The notes under the pieces were generated by a model, which ran no database searches, was not told the DNA's origin, and worked only from the letters and a program-made list of their open reading frames with translations. A program made the position numbers and the translations under genes. This document shows positions 12,031 to 14,399 of a stretch of DNA of 14,399 bases, piece by piece; position 1 is the stretch's first letter, and every line of letters begins with the position of its first letter. Source of the stretch: JBDUDR01 sp040002845 (GTDB lineage: Bacteria; Actinomycetota; Actinomycetes; Propionibacteriales; Nocardioidaceae); assembly GCA_040002845.1 (NCBI GenBank), contig JBDUDR010000065.1, positions 1-14,399 of the forward strand, read 5' to 3'.

Positions 12031-13149
12031 ATGCGTGTTCTCGTGACCGGAGCTGCCGGGTTCATCGGGCGGCACATCGTATCCGCCCTCGCAGCCGCGG
12101 GTCACGAGGTCGTGTCCACCGACCAGCGTGCCGATGCGGATCACAGCTGGGCGCCCGCCGACCTGAGGGATGCCGCGGCAGTCAGCCGACTGCTCGACGG
12201 AGTTGACGCCGTATGCCACCAGGCAGCCAAGGTCGGACTCGGCGTCAGCCTCGACGACCTGCCGGAGTACGCCTCACACAACGACGTCGGTACGGCTGTG
12301 CTGCTAGCTGCGATGGGCCGAGCCGGAGTCCGGACTCTGGTGCTGGCGAGCTCGATGGTCGTGTACGGCGAAGGCGCGTACCGCTGCGAAACCCACGGCC
12401 CGGTCAGCCCCGGCCCCCGCCGGCAGGCCGATCTTCAAGCGGGACGCTTCGAACCGCCATGTCCGGGCTGCGGCGCCCCGCTGCAACCCGAGCTAGTGGA
12501 TGAGGCGGCGCCCCTGGACCCGCGCAACGGGTACGCAGCCAGCAAGGTTGCCCAGGAGCACTATGCCGCCGCGTGGGCGCGAGCCACTGGCGGCAGAGTC
12601 GCGGCGCTGCGCTACCACAACGTGTTCGGCCCGGGGATGCCCAGGGACACGCCCTATGCCGGGGTTGCTGCCATCTTCGGCAGTGCGGTGGCCCGAGGCG
12701 AGGCGCCTCAGGTATTCGAGGACGGCCGAATGCGTCGGGATTTCGTGCATGTGAGGGACGTCGCGGGCGCCAACGTGGCCGCCCTGGATATGTTGGTGCA
12801 GCGGGACGCCGCCCCAGCCGGGCTCTTGCACCCAGAAGCCGAACCCGGTGCCGGCCAGCGGCCGAGACGCCAACTGCGCCGCGACACGCCGACGAAACTG
12901 CCGAATTGTTGGCGTCTCGGCGAATTGAGGGCGTACAACATCGCCAGTGGTACGCCCCGGACCGTCGGCGACATGGCCGCTGCGCTGGCGCGCGCGGCTG
13001 GTGCTCCGGAGCCGGTGGTGACGGGCCGGTTCCGTCTCGGTGACGTCCGGCACATCACCGCCAGCGCTGACCGTGCGGAACGCGAGCTCGGCTGGGCCGC
13101 CAAAACACTTTTCGCGGCCGGCATGGCCGAACTGGTCATGTGCCGTTGA
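12031..13149 (+). CDS. NAD-dependent epimerase/dehydratase (nucleotide-sugar, extended SDR)
   Basis: Cytoplasmic extended short-chain dehydrogenase likely acting on a nucleotide sugar; substrate unknown. 372 aa. GAAGFIG at 7-13 binds NAD; SSM at 107-109 and Y168-x3-K172 (YAASK) are the catalytic residues; ALRYHNVFGPGMPRDTPYAGV (192-212) and RRDFVHVRDVA (235-245) shape the sugar site. Between strand 5 and YAASK lies an insert with C119-x2-H122 and C144-x2-C147 (PPCPGCG), which could bind zinc. A second insert, roughly 257-297 (Arg/Pro-rich), separates ANVAALDM from LRAYNIASGTPRTV, which normally follow within about a dozen residues. The DNA there contains a 14-bp inverted repeat (12861-12921), so it looks like an acquired palindromic element that kept the frame. 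The C-terminus (GMAELVMCR) is short. Whether the enzyme tolerates the insert is unknown. Confidence 0.88.
   Translation: MRVLVTGAAGFIGRHIVSALAAAGHEVVSTDQRADADHSWAPADLRDAAAVSRLLDGVDAVCHQAAKVGLGVSLDDLPEYASHNDVGTAVLLAAMGRAGVRTLVLASSMVVYGEGAYRCETHGPVSPGPRRQADLQAGRFEPPCPGCGAPLQPELVDEAAPLDPRNGYAASKVAQEHYAAAWARATGGRVAALRYHNVFGPGMPRDTPYAGVAAIFGSAVARGEAPQVFEDGRMRRDFVHVRDVAGANVAALDMLVQRDAAPAGLLHPEAEPGAGQRPRRQLRRDTPTKLPNCWRLGELRAYNIASGTPRTVGDMAAALARAAGAPEPVVTGRFRLGDVRHITASADRAERELGWAAKTLFAAGMAELVMCR
12861..12921. repeat. Palindromic element inside the epimerase coding sequence
   Basis: GCCGAGACGCCAAC (12861-12874) and GTTGGCGTCTCGGC (12908-12921) are perfect complements around a 33-nt loop. CGAATTG occurs at both 12902-12908 and 12921-12927. 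The translated stretch is Arg/Pro-rich and foreign to the fold, so an in-frame repeat insertion is the best explanation. Confidence 0.6.
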
Positions 13150-13214
13150 GGGTGCCCGATGCTGGCTTTACGTCCCGTCACCGGCGCGCACTATCAGGAT
13201 TCCTCCTTCGATGA

Positions 13215-13227
13215 TCACGGTCCGTGA
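13215..13227. repeat. 13-bp palindrome between epimerase and histidine kinase genes
   Basis: TCACGG-T-CCGTGA is perfect around one central base. It lies in the 111-bp gap between the convergent genes. Too short for a confident terminator. Confidence 0.3.
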
Positions 13228-13260
13228 AGAACTCGACTCGAACGCCGGGACTTCCAGCAG

Positions 13261-14397
13261 TCACACGACACTGAGCGGCAGCCGCACCACGAACTCGCAA
13301 CCGCAGTCTGTGTTTGCCACGGCTACCGATCCCCGGTGGGCCTCCACGATCCCCCGCACGATCGCCAACCCGAGTCCGGCGCCGGTGCCTGCGTGATCGA
13401 CGCGGGCGTCCGGCGTGCGTGCCTGCTCGCCCCGCCAGGCCACGTCGAAGACCCGCTCGAGATCGTCTGGTGGGATGCCTCCGCACTGGTCGGTCACGCT
13501 CAGGGACACTACATCGCCGGCCCGGGCCGCCTCGACGGCAACCGCCCCATCGGCGGGGGTATGACGGAGCGCGTTGGTCACCAAGTTGGCAACGACCCGC
13601 GACAGCTCCCGCTCGTCGCCGGGAACGACCAGCGAGTCGTCGGAACGCCCGCTCAGCCTGATCCCGTTGGCCCGCGCGATCGGGTCGGCCGCCGCCAGCG
13701 CGCCACTCACCAGGTCGCTGATGGAGACCTCGTCCACATCGACAATGAGGTTCCCCGCATGGATGCGAGAGAGCTCGAAGAGGTCGTCCACCATCCGGCT
13801 CATCCGCTCGACATCGACCCGGATCTGCTTGTGGTAGCGCTCGGGATCGGTGGCCAGGCCGTCCTCGAGCGACTCAGCCATCGCACGCAGGCCCGCCAAC
13901 GGCGTCCGCAGGTCGTGGCTGACCCAGGCGACCAGCTCGCGACGGGACGACTCAAGCGCCCGCTCGCGTTCCCGGGACTCGGTCAGCTTCGCGCTGGTCG
14001 AGGCCAGCTGGTCCGACAGCGCCCGCAGCTCCGCTGTGGGCGGCGACGAGGGAGCAACATAGCTGCCGTTCTCACCGAGGTCACGCGCCGCCTCGCGTAC
14101 GGCCCGCGAACCCCGCACCACCCGCTCGGAGACCGCGAGCGCGAACGTCAGGCTCACCACCCCGGCCGTCAGCGACACCCACAAGACGACGCGGAAGTCG
14201 TGCGATGACAAGAACATCGCGTTGGCGGTGCCGATCAGCCCCGCGACGAACCCGAGCACGCTCACGACCGCGACAGCGGCGAAGCCCTGGCGGACCGAGA
14301 ACCGGCGCAGCAGGGGAAACAACAACAAACCGATCAGTCCGACCCCGCCCGACCAGGCGGCAGCAGTGGAGATCACCAGCAGCTCGTCGCGGCTCAT
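13261..14397 (-). CDS. Membrane sensor histidine kinase
   Basis: Two-component sensor kinase, 378 aa from ATG 14397, which is 3 nt from the right edge; an upstream start cannot be excluded. Three hydrophobic segments (about 5-30, 38-63 and 69-92) form the membrane part, with only short loops, so sensing is probably within or at the membrane. A HAMP-like or coiled linker spans 93-150. Catalytic core: H-box with phospho-acceptor His161 (WVSHDLRTPLAGLRA), N-box NLVTNALRHTP (271-281), G1 box as DQCGGIP (303-309) in place of the usual DxGxG, F region VFDVAWRGE and G2 box GTGAGLGLAIV (337-347). The C-terminus ends normally in a HATPase strand. No response regulator is in the window; it is expected upstream, beyond the right edge. 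The ligand is unknown. Confidence 0.94.
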   Translation of the reverse strand: MSRDELLVISTAAAWSGGVGLIGLLLFPLLRRFSVRQGFAAVAVVSVLGFVAGLIGTANAMFLSSHDFRVVLWVSLTAGVVSLTFALAVSERVVRGSRAVREAARDLGENGSYVAPSSPPTAELRALSDQLASTSAKLTESRERERALESSRRELVAWVSHDLRTPLAGLRAMAESLEDGLATDPERYHKQIRVDVERMSRMVDDLFELSRIHAGNLIVDVDEVSISDLVSGALAAADPIARANGIRLSGRSDDSLVVPGDERELSRVVANLVTNALRHTPADGAVAVEAARAGDVVSLSVTDQCGGIPPDDLERVFDVAWRGEQARTPDARVDHAGTGAGLGLAIVRGIVEAHRGSVAVANTDCGCEFVVRLPLSVV

Positions 14398-14399
14398 GC

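Noticed and set aside
13336..14208. 290-codon plus-strand frame opposite the histidine kinase
   Set aside because: The minus strand encodes all kinase boxes; the plus frame is a codon-position shadow.

Overview
The window is GC-rich chromosomal DNA with compact, strongly G/C-ending genes, AGGAGG-type ribosome binding sites and a lexA / LysM protein / nrdR / nrdJ gene set. This set is the hallmark of Actinomycetota; in Mycobacterium tuberculosis the same neighbourhood is lexA (Rv2720), the LysM cell-division protein Rv2719c and nrdR (Rv2718c). I cannot name the genus. No rRNA, tRNA, CRISPR array, insertion sequence or phage gene was seen.

Layout. Positions 1-1854 (minus strand) hold nrdJ, the B12-dependent class II ribonucleotide reductase, cut by the left edge, and nrdR, its repressor. 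A 139-residue mini-intein interrupts NrdJ just before a redox-active cysteine. The region upstream of nrdR (1855-2367) carries two NrdR-box-like sites 31 bp apart. Positions 2368-4590 (minus) encode a large membrane-anchored caspase-like protease with an extracytoplasmic beta-propeller. Then come a glyoxalase-fold protein (4909-5307, plus) with a hairpin terminator, a Dps ferritin (5582-6223, plus) and a PLP-dependent decarboxylase (6226-7662, minus).

The SOS-linked part starts at 7861: a strong terminator, the LysM membrane protein (7915-8277, minus), and an intergenic region with three LexA boxes (8393-8478). A double-DUF427 protein (8660-9523), an acetyltransferase-like protein (9637-10395) and lexA (10540-11277) follow on the plus strand. 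lexA has its own LexA box over the -35 region and a perfect DnaA box next to it. On the right are a small lipoprotein (11287-11817, minus), an NDP-sugar epimerase with an unusual in-frame palindromic insert (12031-13149, plus), and a sensor histidine kinase (13261-14397, minus) whose response regulator probably lies outside the window.

Together the window links DNA-damage response (LexA, LysM protein), dNTP supply (NrdR/NrdJ) and DNA protection (Dps). Compared with the M. tuberculosis arrangement, the block has been opened by about 6 kb between LysM and nrdR (caspase, glyoxalase, Dps, decarboxylase) and about 2.3 kb between LysM and lexA (DUF427, GNAT). The least ordinary items are the mini-intein at the NrdJ active site, the caspase-TM-propeller protein, the triple LexA operator and the palindromic insert inside the epimerase gene.
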